A stretch of 61,904 nucleotides of DNA from Prosthecobacter sp. Lineage in GTDB: Bacteria > Verrucomicrobiota > Verrucomicrobiia > Verrucomicrobiales > Verrucomicrobiaceae. The stretch covers positions 1 to 61,904 of the forward strand of contig NZ_JAQSEA010000071.1 in the NCBI RefSeq assembly GCF_029946185.1. The letters are read 5' to 3'. The position numbers and the translations under genes were made by a program. Position 1 is the stretch's first letter. The number at the start of each line of letters is the position of its first letter. Positions 44,112 through 51,921 of this stretch are shown one piece after another. The notes under the pieces are model-generated. The model ran no database searches, was not told the origin of the DNA, and was given only the letters and a program-made list of their open reading frames with translations.

Positions 44112-44836
44112 ACCGCGAAGAAGCCAGACTCGAACTCGACGCCACGACGCTCCGCCCGCAGGATGCGTCGCCGGAGGCGCGTGCCATGGCCGAGAGCGAT
44201 CTTGAACTGGGTGCATGGCTGAAAAAACGCACCGTGTTCGATGAACAAGTCGCCGAAGCCTTCGCCGCGTCCATCCCGGCTGGGCTGCGCGAGAGCATTC
44301 TGCAAAATGCCAGACGCCCCGCGAAACGTCCCATCCGCTGGGTTCTGCCCACACTGGCCGCTGCTGCCGCAGCGGTGGCAATTGGTTGGACGATACTCTG
44401 GTCGGTGAGTAACCACATGCCCGCCTGGCAGGCCGAATCCCTCGCTGCGGTGACGAAAGTCGAGTCCGGCATGTCCAAGGTCGATCACATGTCGCGCGAT
44501 TTCGAAGCCATCAAGAAGATGCTCGTGGCCGATCAATCCCCGACTCCGCTTCGTCTGCCCGGCACAGTGGGAGGGATGCCTGTGCTGGCCTGCAAGTGCA
44601 TCAAAGTCGCTGGTCGCAAGGCATCCATCATCTGTTTTGAAATTGAGCCCGGCAAGGAAGCGCACCTTGTGGTGGTGGACAACACCGGTCTCCCAGATCC
44701 GCCGCCGCAATTGCAGCCGCAGTTCAAAAACAGCAAGAACTGGAACATGGCGAGCTGGAGCGACGGCAGCCAAACCTTCCTGCTTGCGACGACGGCGGAT
44801 GAAGCGGCGCTGAAGAAGCTGTTTGGTCTGGTGTGA
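44108..44836 (+). CDS. Probable anti-sigma factor, single-pass membrane protein
   Basis: 242 aa from a GTG overlapping the sigma factor stop. A charged N-terminal cytoplasmic part (about 1-72), one membrane helix (VLPTLAAAAAAVAIGWTILW, about 79-98) and a periplasmic domain with a Cys pair (VLACKCIKVAGRKASIICFEI, three Cys in outline) that could sense redox state or metal. No zinc ZAS motif seen. Role inferred from position and topology. Confidence 0.72.
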   Translation: MNREEARLELDATTLRPQDASPEARAMAESDLELGAWLKKRTVFDEQVAEAFAASIPAGLRESILQNARRPAKRPIRWVLPTLAAAAAAVAIGWTILWSVSNHMPAWQAESLAAVTKVESGMSKVDHMSRDFEAIKKMLVADQSPTPLRLPGTVGGMPVLACKCIKVAGRKASIICFEIEPGKEAHLVVVDNTGLPDPPPQLQPQFKNSKNWNMASWSDGSQTFLLATTADEAALKKLFGLV

Positions 44837-44839
44837 GCG

Positions 44840-45130
44840 TCAGATCAGGTGCTGCCAGTTTTTTGGATCGCGTTTTTCGTGAACCACACCGACAACCCAA
44901 ACCGCATCTTCTACAATGCGGTAGATCACCAAATAAGGAAATGTCTTCATCAGGTAGCGACGAGTTCGGCTAGAGAGGGGGCTTCCCGTATTGGGATGTG
45001 CCGTCAGCCAGGCAGTCGCGTTTTCGAGGCTCCGGAAAAAGTTTGCGGCAACCTTTTCGGATCGTTCCTGATAAAAGCCGAAGGCCTCCATTGATTCCGT
45101 GCGAGCGGCGTCTGTGAAAACTACATTCAT
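44840..45130 (-). CDS. ParE/RelE-type toxin
   Basis: 96 aa: MNVVFTDAARTESMEAFGFYQ, FFRSLENATAWLTAHPNTGSPL, RYLMKTFPYLVIYRIVEDAVWVVGVVHEKRDPKNW. Typical ParE-superfamily fold, with the last segment matching the C-terminal strand. It overlaps its upstream antitoxin gene by 4 bp. Confidence 0.9.
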   Translation of the reverse strand: MNVVFTDAARTESMEAFGFYQERSEKVAANFFRSLENATAWLTAHPNTGSPLSSRTRRYLMKTFPYLVIYRIVEDAVWVVGVVHEKRDPKNWQHLI

Positions 45131-45345
45131 TCACGCAGCCTGCTCCGCAACTCAGTCAGGACGTCAGAAGCAGGATGCAGCGCCATTTCACCACGTTCCA
45201 CCGCATCCACTCGATCTTCCATCTCGTTTGCCAGTCGTGCTTCCCATGTGGCATCGCATGAATGTATGATGAGATCGTCCAATAACGACGCCTGCTCGAA
45301 AACGGGCAGTTGCAGGAAAGCCTGACGAAGATCGATTGCAGTCAT
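45127..45345 (-). CDS. Addiction-module antitoxin of the Unstab_antitox type
   Basis: 72 aa starting MTAIDLRQAFLQLPVFEQASLLDDLI (first 20 shown in outline) and ending HPASDVLTELRSRLRE. The motif of about 70 residues with a central 'W-xE-x-R' (ATWEARLANEMEDRVDAVERGE in outline) is the PF09720-like addiction module component, which normally precedes a ParE toxin. Start ATG 45345 rather than 45378, which adds 11 residues. Confidence 0.85.
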   Translation of the reverse strand: MTAIDLRQAFLQLPVFEQASLLDDLIIHSCDATWEARLANEMEDRVDAVERGEMALHPASDVLTELRSRLRE

Positions 45346-45415
45346 GTAGGAAAATAATACTTCACTCAGGATGGGCAACTACGATTCTTGAGCACGGAGA
45401 GGGCGATGAACTCCA

Positions 45416-46414
45416 TCACCGCCCCTCAAAGCGGTCACGTCCTTTCGCCAGCGCCTCGATTTTGCGATCGGCGATGCTGCGCTTGAGCATCCAGAAACCG
45501 CAATCGGGGTGGATGAATTTCACGCGGCCTGCGCCGAGCTTTTTCTCTGCGGATTCGATACGGCGGGCGATTTCGTCGGCGGTTTCGACGTGATTCACCT
45601 TGATGTCCACAACGCCGAGACCGACACCGATTTTAGGATCGAGTTCCTTCAGCGCATCGAGATCAGAAGCAGGACGGTGCGCCAGTTCGAGCACGAGGTG
45701 ATCGGCGCGCAGTGAATTCAAGAACGTGATGAGTGCCGCCCACTCGCCTTTTTGAATCGTCTGCCCGCCGTAGTTGCCGAAGCAGAAGTGGACCGCCTTG
45801 GTGCCTTTCACCGCATCCAGCACGCGATTGATGCCTGCGGCGGCGATAGGGGCATCTGCCGGATTACCGGGTATGTTGGCTTCATCGATCTGCACGCAGG
45901 CGCATTGCAAGTCGGCGGCTTGCGCGGCCAAGGCATCGGCGATGGCCATGTTGAGCGCTTCGAAGTCGTTGTAGTGCGTGTCCAGCAGCGTGCGGGCCAG
46001 CATGTAGGGGCTGGTGAGGGTGAACTTGAACGGGCCGCCTGCCACTTTGCCCGCGCGTGCGCAGTCTTCGGCCAGATTGAGCACTCCTTCGGTGATGGGG
46101 CCCCGCACAACGGCGGCGGGCTTGCTGCGAAAGGCCATTTCATGCTTGGCACGAAATGCAGCGGTGTCCGCACGACCCACGCGGCTATCGATGCCGCCCA
46201 GTTTGTGGACGAAGTACTCGATCATGCCGTTGGTGTCGGGATGATTCACATCGAAGCGATACAGCTCGCCATCCGTTGGCAGATCAATGCCCGCCTGGCG
46301 CTGCGTGTCGAACACCACGCGCGTGGCGTCAATGACGGCGGCTTCGCTGGGAAGCGCGCTGAGCCATTCGGGGACGGGATAGGAGCCGACGGTGGTGGTC
46401 TGAATGGTGGCCAT
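45416..46414 (-). CDS. MetE C-terminal-like (cobalamin-independent methionine synthase family) enzyme
   Basis: 332 aa, single UROD/MetE barrel only, without the MetE N-terminal half. Motifs TTVGSYPVPEWL, PTDGELYRFD, FTLTSPYMLARTL, CVQIDEANIPGNP, HFCFGNYGGQ (His/Cys zinc ligands) and FIHPDCGFWMLKRSI (second Cys ligand). Zinc-dependent methyl transfer to a thiol is expected; such core proteins may use methylcobamide or other donors. Divergent from nothing nearby; ends 71 bp before the antitoxin gene. Confidence 0.85.
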   Translation of the reverse strand: MATIQTTTVGSYPVPEWLSALPSEAAVIDATRVVFDTQRQAGIDLPTDGELYRFDVNHPDTNGMIEYFVHKLGGIDSRVGRADTAAFRAKHEMAFRSKPAAVVRGPITEGVLNLAEDCARAGKVAGGPFKFTLTSPYMLARTLLDTHYNDFEALNMAIADALAAQAADLQCACVQIDEANIPGNPADAPIAAAGINRVLDAVKGTKAVHFCFGNYGGQTIQKGEWAALITFLNSLRADHLVLELAHRPASDLDALKELDPKIGVGLGVVDIKVNHVETADEIARRIESAEKKLGAGRVKFIHPDCGFWMLKRSIADRKIEALAKGRDRFEGR

Positions 46415-46492
46415 GCGGCAGCCTAGTCAGCATCCTCCTGCCTTGGAAGTCAGGAGTGCCAAAATCCAAAGGCTGGCAGGCATCCAACAAGC

Positions 46493-47872
46493 TTACTTCT
46501 TCGCGTTCTTCGGTCCTTTGCCGCGCACGCTCATTTTGAAGGGCACGCCGGGGGCGCTCCATTCGTCACGGATGACTTTCTCCAGATAGCGCATGTAGCT
46601 GTCGGTGAGTTTCGAGGCTCGGTTGGCGAACAGAACGAAGTGCGGCACGGGGATGGCAAAACCTTCGGCCTCGTTGACCTGGGTGGCGTAGAGCAGCTTG
46701 AAGCTGTGCGTGCTGCGACCCAGGGCACCGGGAGTGTTTTCGATGGCGGTGGAGAGCAGGCGGTTCAGAGCGCCGGTGCCGATGCGGTTTTGTGAGCCGC
46801 TGCGCACCTTTTCAATCTGCACGAAGAGCTTGCCGATGTGGTCTTTGTTCTTGGCCGAGATGGCAACGAGCGGGGCGTAGTTCAGGAAGAAGAATTCGCG
46901 GCGCATCAGTTCGTCCAAGTGCTCGATGCGGTCCTTCTGGTTGCCATCTGGATGGAAGAGGTCCCACTTGTTCATGACGAGGATGCAGGGCTTGCGCTCT
47001 TCCAAAATAAACTGGGCGATCTTGCGGTCCTGCATTTTGGCCCCGGCTGCACAGTCGATGACGAGAAGGCACAAATCCGCGCGCTTGATGCTCTGCAAGC
47101 TGCGATCCACGCTGGAGATCTCGACAACGGTGTCAAGATTGGCGCGGCGGCGGATGCCGGCGGTGTCGATGAGCTGGTAATGCTTGCCGTTATAGGAGGC
47201 TTGGATGTCGAGGGCATCACGCGTGGTGCCGGGCACGTCGCTGACGATGGCACGCTCCATGCCGAGGATGGCATTCACGAGCGAGGATTTGCCTGCGTTT
47301 GGCCGGCCGACGATGGCGAGCTTCAACGGACGCGTGTTTTGATGCGAGATGGCGTCCTCCGTTTCGTTGGACTCCTTCAGGTCAAGGCGCTCGGAGACGA
47401 GTGCGACGAGATCGTCGATGCCGAGGCCATGGGCGGCGCTGACTTCGACGGTGTCGGGGAAGCCAAATTTGCTGAACTCGCTGGCGTTGAGCTTGCGCTT
47501 GGGAGAGTCGGCCTTGTTGCAGACGAGAATGACCGGCTTGTTGGTGCGGCGCAGTTCGCGGGCGAGGGTTTGATCGATCGTGGTGATGCCGTCGACGACA
47601 TCGACGACGAACATCAGCAGATCCGCCACATCAAGGGCGATGGAGGCCTCAATCTGCACCTGATCGGTCAAAACGTCTTCGGTGCTGGCGCCGATGCCGC
47701 CTGTGTCCATGATCTCAAACCATGCCGGACCACGGCGGCACTGCGCTGTGATGCGATCCCGGGTCACACCGGCCTGATCGTGGACGATGGAGATGGTTTT
47801 CCCGGCAAGGCGGTTAAAGAGCGCGGACTTGCCCACATTGGGGCGTCCGACGATGGCAACGGTTTTGAGCAT
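46493..47872 (-). CDS. der: Ribosome-assembly GTPase Der (EngA)
   Basis: 459 aa with two tandem GTPase domains: GRPNVGKSALFNRLAG...DTGGIG...NKAD and GRPNAGKSSLVNAILG...DTAGIRRR...NKWD, then a KH-like C-terminal domain (about 360-450). Needed for 50S subunit maturation. 29 bp downstream of pgsA on the same strand. Confidence 0.97.
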   Translation of the reverse strand: MLKTVAIVGRPNVGKSALFNRLAGKTISIVHDQAGVTRDRITAQCRRGPAWFEIMDTGGIGASTEDVLTDQVQIEASIALDVADLLMFVVDVVDGITTIDQTLARELRRTNKPVILVCNKADSPKRKLNASEFSKFGFPDTVEVSAAHGLGIDDLVALVSERLDLKESNETEDAISHQNTRPLKLAIVGRPNAGKSSLVNAILGMERAIVSDVPGTTRDALDIQASYNGKHYQLIDTAGIRRRANLDTVVEISSVDRSLQSIKRADLCLLVIDCAAGAKMQDRKIAQFILEERKPCILVMNKWDLFHPDGNQKDRIEHLDELMRREFFFLNYAPLVAISAKNKDHIGKLFVQIEKVRSGSQNRIGTGALNRLLSTAIENTPGALGRSTHSFKLLYATQVNEAEGFAIPVPHFVLFANRASKLTDSYMRYLEKVIRDEWSAPGVPFKMSVRGKGPKNAKK

Positions 47873-47901
47873 TGTTCAGAGAGCACGGTGCGCCCCCCGC
47901 G

Positions 47902-48495
47902 TCAATCATGTCCCGCAGCTTGCAACTGCTTGACACCGTCCGCCAGATTGAGAAAACCCGACAAAGTGGTGAACAAAGCGGCAAACAAGGTGGGCCAGAT
48001 GAGCCATTCTGGCTTGAGATCGAGCAGGATCCACAGAATGGCCGCCATCTGGGCAAAAGTGGCCGTTTTGCCGGTCCAGTGGGTGTGGATCTGGAATTTG
48101 CCCGCAAAATGGTCGATCACGAAAGCTCCACCGATGGAAAGCAGATCGCGGCCAATGACGAGGATAGGAAACCACAGGGGGAAATGCTGCCGCCAGGAAG
48201 TGAAACTGAGCAGGATAATGGCGGCGAGCATGAGCAGCTTGTCCGCCAGCGGGTCCATGATGGCACCGAAACGGGTGCGCTGATCGAATCGGCGGGCGAT
48301 CCAGCCGTCGATGGCGTCACTGATCGCGGCAATGCCGAAGACCGCAGCGGCCCAGAGGCGCAGGGATTCGTCGGGGTGGTCGCCCCGGGCGCTGTCGCCA
48401 TAATAGATCACCAGCCCAATGAAGACGGGAATCAGCAGGATGCGGAAAATGGTGATCTGATTGGCGAGGTTCACGGTCCTACGTTCGTGTTTCAC
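47902..48495 (-). CDS. pgsA: CDP-diacylglycerol-glycerol-3-phosphate 3-phosphatidyltransferase
   Basis: 197 aa. CDP-alcohol phosphatidyltransferase signature DAIDGWIARRFDQRTRFGAIMDPLADK and several membrane helices; NLANQITIFRILLIPVF is the usual N-terminus. Makes phosphatidylglycerophosphate. Upstream of der. Confidence 0.92.
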   Translation of the reverse strand: MKHERRTVNLANQITIFRILLIPVFIGLVIYYGDSARGDHPDESLRLWAAAVFGIAAISDAIDGWIARRFDQRTRFGAIMDPLADKLLMLAAIILLSFTSWRQHFPLWFPILVIGRDLLSIGGAFVIDHFAGKFQIHTHWTGKTATFAQMAAILWILLDLKPEWLIWPTLFAALFTTLSGFLNLADGVKQLQAAGHD

Positions 48496-48547
48496 GGTTC
48501 ACGGTTCAAGAGTTGAATCATGAAGTTTGATCGCTTTAGAGTGCGGT

Positions 48548-49123
48548 ATGTCGCAAATCGAACCCGTGGATCTCTTGAACGCCTACTGCGAAGGGGCCTT
48601 CCCGATGGGGGAGGACGATGGCTCCATCTCGTGGTATCGGCCCAAGATGCGCGGCATCCTGCCGGTGGCGGAGTTTCACGTGCCAAGCCGGTTTGAGCGC
48701 TACCTGAAGCAGCACCCGTTTGAAGTACGCTGGAACACCTCCTTTGGCGATGTGATCCGCGGCTGCGCCGACCGTGAGAGCACCTGGATCACCGACCACA
48801 TCATGGACACGTATGAGGAGCTCCATCGCATTGGTTTTGCGCATTGCGTGGAGGTTTGGAGGGATGGAAAACTGCGTGGCGGCGTCTATGGCGTGAGTAT
48901 CGGCGGGGCGTTTTTCGGCGAATCGATGTTCAGCCGCGAGCCGCAGGCCTCCAAGGTGGCGCTGACGCTTCTACAAAGGCGTCTGCATGAGCGCGGCTAC
49001 CTGCTGCACGACACGCAGTGGACGACGCCGCATCTCGCGATGTTTGGCGGGCATGAAATTCCCTGCGCGCAGTATTTGGAACTGCTGCAACGGGCGATTT
49101 CGCGGAAGGCGACGTTTATCTGA
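48548..49123 (+). CDS. aat: Leucyl/phenylalanyl-tRNA-protein transferase
   Basis: 191 aa. LLNAYCEGAFPMGEDDGSISWYRPKMRGIL, FGDVIRGCADRESTWI, MDTYEELHRIGFAHCVEVW and GGVYGVSIGGAFFGESMFS (all in outline) are diagnostic. Adds Leu/Phe to N-terminal Arg/Lys for the N-end rule. ATG 48548 is the family start. Confidence 0.95.
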   Translation: MSQIEPVDLLNAYCEGAFPMGEDDGSISWYRPKMRGILPVAEFHVPSRFERYLKQHPFEVRWNTSFGDVIRGCADRESTWITDHIMDTYEELHRIGFAHCVEVWRDGKLRGGVYGVSIGGAFFGESMFSREPQASKVALTLLQRRLHERGYLLHDTQWTTPHLAMFGGHEIPCAQYLELLQRAISRKATFI

Positions 49124-49130
49124 GCCGCAA

Positions 49131-51068
49131 TCAGCTCTCGAAATAGGTGTAGCCGCGCAGACCTGCCTCGAAGCTTTCCATGATCTCGCGGCGCTCAGTG
49201 GCGGTGATGCGCTTGGAAGCAACGGCGCTTTCGGCGAGGTGGCGGAAACGGGTGAGCATGTCCTTGGGATCGTACTCGACGTAGGTGAGCACTTCAGCGA
49301 CGCTGTCGCCTTCGAGTTCGCGGCTGTACTTCACTTTGCCGTTTTCCACGCGGACGCTGACGACGTTGGTGTCGCCGAGGAGATTGTGAAGATCGCCGAG
49401 GGTTTCCTGATACGCGCCGACGAGGAAGATGCCGAGCATGTACTCGTGACCCTTTTCGATCTGCGGATCGTGCAGCGGCAGGCTGGGGTTGATACCGTGG
49501 GAGTGGGCAAATTTGTCGATCTTGCCGTCACTGTCGCAGGTGATGTCGGAGAGCACCGCATTGCGCGTGGGCTTTTCCTTGAGACGGTGGATCGGCATGA
49601 CCGGGAAGATCTGGTCGATGGCCCAAAGGTCAGGCAGGCTCTGGAAGACGCTGAAGTTGCCGTAGTAGAAGTCGGTCGTGATGGTTTCCAGGCGGTCCAT
49701 CTGGCTGCCGTCGTGATCGCATCTCTCGCGCATGCCATCCACCCAGGTGAGGATGTCCCAGTAAAGCTCTTCGCCGTGCGCACGCTCACGCAAGTTGACT
49801 TTGCCGTAATTGAACTCGCTGCGCAGCTTGTCGCGGTAGTAGATGGCGTCGTTGTAGATTTCCTGCAGACGGTCGCGGGTGGTTCTGGCGGCATGCTTTT
49901 CCGCATCAAGACGCAGTTCGTAAAGATTGCGCAGCAAGGGCGGGGCGTCCTTGGCGAGTCCGACATCGGCGATGCCTTTGCGTGGCTCAAAGCGGTTGAT
50001 GTCGAGGATGTTAATGATCAAAACCGAGTAGTAGGCCACGATGGCGCGGCCGGACTCGGTGATGAGATCAGGGTGCGGAACGCCAGCCTCAGCGGTCACT
50101 TCAGTGATCGCCTCGATGATGTCGGCACAGTATTCCTTCGTGCCGTAGTTGCTGCTGGCTTCGCTGGCACCTTTCAGGCCGTCGTAGCTGATCGCGAGAC
50201 CACCGCCGAGATCGAGGATGCCCATGCGTGCGCCTTCTTGCACCAAGCCGACATAGACGCGGGTTGCTTCGGTAACGGCCTGACGAATGGCGCGGATGTT
50301 TGGAATCTGCGATCCCTGGTGGAAATGCAGCATGCGCAGGCAGTCGAGCATGCCTTTTTCGCGCAGGCTATCGACGACATGCATGAGCTGCGAGATGTTC
50401 AGGCCGAACATGCTCGCGTCACCGCCGGAGCCGCTCCAGTGGCCGGCACTTTCAGCGCTGAGGCGGAAGCGCACACCGAGCGTCGGGCGCACTCCCATTT
50501 TCTCACAACGTTCGAGGATCAGGTCCAGCTCCGTCGGCATTTCCAGCACGAGGATGACCTGCAGGCCCATCTTTTGAGCAAATAGCGCGAGGTCGATGAA
50601 TTCTTCGTCCTTGTAGCCGTTGCAGACGATGTAGGCCTCCGGATCATGCATGTAGCTCAGCGCGGCGATGAGCTCCGGCTTGCTGCCAGCCTCAAGTCCG
50701 TAGTGATACTTGCGGCCATAGCGGGTGATTTCCTCGATAACTTCCTGCTGCTGGTTCACCTTGATGGGGTAAACACCGCGATAGACGCCCTGATATTTGC
50801 CTTCCTTGATCGCGGAGGCGAAGCCTTCGTTCAGCTCGTCGATGCGCCAGCGCAGCAGATCGCCGAAACGGATGAGCAGTGGGAGCTGAGTGCCGCGTTC
50901 GCGCAAGCCCTTCACGATGGAGGCGAGCGAGACGTCTTTCGTTTTCTTGCCATCCTTCAGCTTCACCACGACCTCGCCGGACTTGGCGATGTCGAAATAC
51001 TCATGGCCCCATTCGCGGATGCCATAAAGCTCGGCGCTGTCGTCGGTGGTCCATGCTGGGTTTTTCAT
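49131..51068 (-). CDS. speA: Biosynthetic arginine decarboxylase
   Basis: 645 aa, normal for SpeA. PLP barrel with YPIKVNQQQEVIEEI (PLP Lys), YHYGLEAGSKPELIAAL, FGLNISQLMHVVDSL, MLHFHQGSQIPNI and DLGGGLAISYDG. Converts arginine to agmatine for polyamine synthesis. The long open frame extends to 51296, but MKNPAWTTDDSAELYGI at 51068 matches the family start and the extension is Ser/Pro-rich shadow. Confidence 0.95.
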   Translation of the reverse strand: MKNPAWTTDDSAELYGIREWGHEYFDIAKSGEVVVKLKDGKKTKDVSLASIVKGLRERGTQLPLLIRFGDLLRWRIDELNEGFASAIKEGKYQGVYRGVYPIKVNQQQEVIEEITRYGRKYHYGLEAGSKPELIAALSYMHDPEAYIVCNGYKDEEFIDLALFAQKMGLQVILVLEMPTELDLILERCEKMGVRPTLGVRFRLSAESAGHWSGSGGDASMFGLNISQLMHVVDSLREKGMLDCLRMLHFHQGSQIPNIRAIRQAVTEATRVYVGLVQEGARMGILDLGGGLAISYDGLKGASEASSNYGTKEYCADIIEAITEVTAEAGVPHPDLITESGRAIVAYYSVLIINILDINRFEPRKGIADVGLAKDAPPLLRNLYELRLDAEKHAARTTRDRLQEIYNDAIYYRDKLRSEFNYGKVNLRERAHGEELYWDILTWVDGMRERCDHDGSQMDRLETITTDFYYGNFSVFQSLPDLWAIDQIFPVMPIHRLKEKPTRNAVLSDITCDSDGKIDKFAHSHGINPSLPLHDPQIEKGHEYMLGIFLVGAYQETLGDLHNLLGDTNVVSVRVENGKVKYSRELEGDSVAEVLTYVEYDPKDMLTRFRHLAESAVASKRITATERREIMESFEAGLRGYTYFES

Positions 51069-51186
51069 TTTCGTGGTCTGGGTTGGAGGGGCTTTCAAGG
51101 GCGCGATTATGGGGGCAAATTCGGAAATGCAAAGCGACATCTGAGAGGGAGATGTGCGGCCAAAACGCCAAGGCTGCGTCAAGAGG

Positions 51187-51876
51187 TCAGGGCATGGCTT
51201 TGCGGAAGGCGAAGGGGAGATAGAGGATGGAGTAAAAAACGAGGCCGAGGCCGATGGTGCTGAGGTTGTACCAAGGCCAAGGCCCGAGCTGGTCAAAGAG
51301 GCTGGCCTGCACTGGTTTTGAGCACTGAAAAGCGTAGTTCGCGCCCAGAGCGTAGTTCACGACAGCGATCACGGCATACCAGGCCACGGAGAAGGTCATG
51401 ATGCGCAGCACGGCCCCGGGGCGCGGGCGAACTCCCATCGCTGTGACGACGTAGATCGCCGTGACAGGCACTCCCCCGTGCATGATGAAAAATAAAATGA
51501 AACGTGGGTCCGGAAATTCATAGATCAGCGCGGGTGTCAACAGCCCCTGCAGGGTGCCAGCGATGCCAAAAAAATACACCACCTCGCAGAAAAACGGACG
51601 TCGCGTCCAGAGTGCGATGCCACCCGCGAGCGTGGCGATGTCACAGAACTGCAACGGCAGCGCCGTCAATACACTGAGCGAGCCGTACAATGCGTGCACC
51701 GTCAGGCCGATGGGATACATGGCCAGCAGCAGGGTGCCCAGAACCCGCTGCGATAGCAACGCCCAGCGGGTACGGGAGAGCAGCAGCATCACGATGAACA
51801 CAGCCAGCGTGATGACGAGCACCGCCTTGTGGGATGGGCCGTAGGGATGAAAGGCGGGAGGCATTGCCTGCATCAT
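51187..51876 (-). CDS. YwaF-like (TIGR02206 family) integral membrane protein
   Basis: 229 aa with about six membrane helices. LPLQFCDIATLAGGIALWTRRPFFCEVVYFFGIAGTLQGLLTP (in outline), FFIMHGGVP and YALGANYAFQCSKP match the YwaF family of unknown function. Upstream of speA on the same strand with a 118-bp gap that shows no clear regulatory element. Confidence 0.82.
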   Translation of the reverse strand: MMQAMPPAFHPYGPSHKAVLVITLAVFIVMLLLSRTRWALLSQRVLGTLLLAMYPIGLTVHALYGSLSVLTALPLQFCDIATLAGGIALWTRRPFFCEVVYFFGIAGTLQGLLTPALIYEFPDPRFILFFIMHGGVPVTAIYVVTAMGVRPRPGAVLRIMTFSVAWYAVIAVVNYALGANYAFQCSKPVQASLFDQLGPWPWYNLSTIGLGLVFYSILYLPFAFRKAMP

Positions 51877-51921
51877 ACGCGGTTGTTGCGGAAGTCAGTC
51901 GGTTTGTGCCATGGTGCGAAG

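Noticed and set aside
46838..48283. 481-aa plus-strand open frame over der and pgsA
   Set aside because: It is antisense to two clearly conserved genes and its translation is low-complexity Asp/Gly/Val-rich text without any motif.
48987..50585. 532-aa plus-strand open frame over speA
   Set aside because: It begins inside aat and is antisense to speA, whose motifs are unmistakable; shadow frame caused by high-GC codon use.
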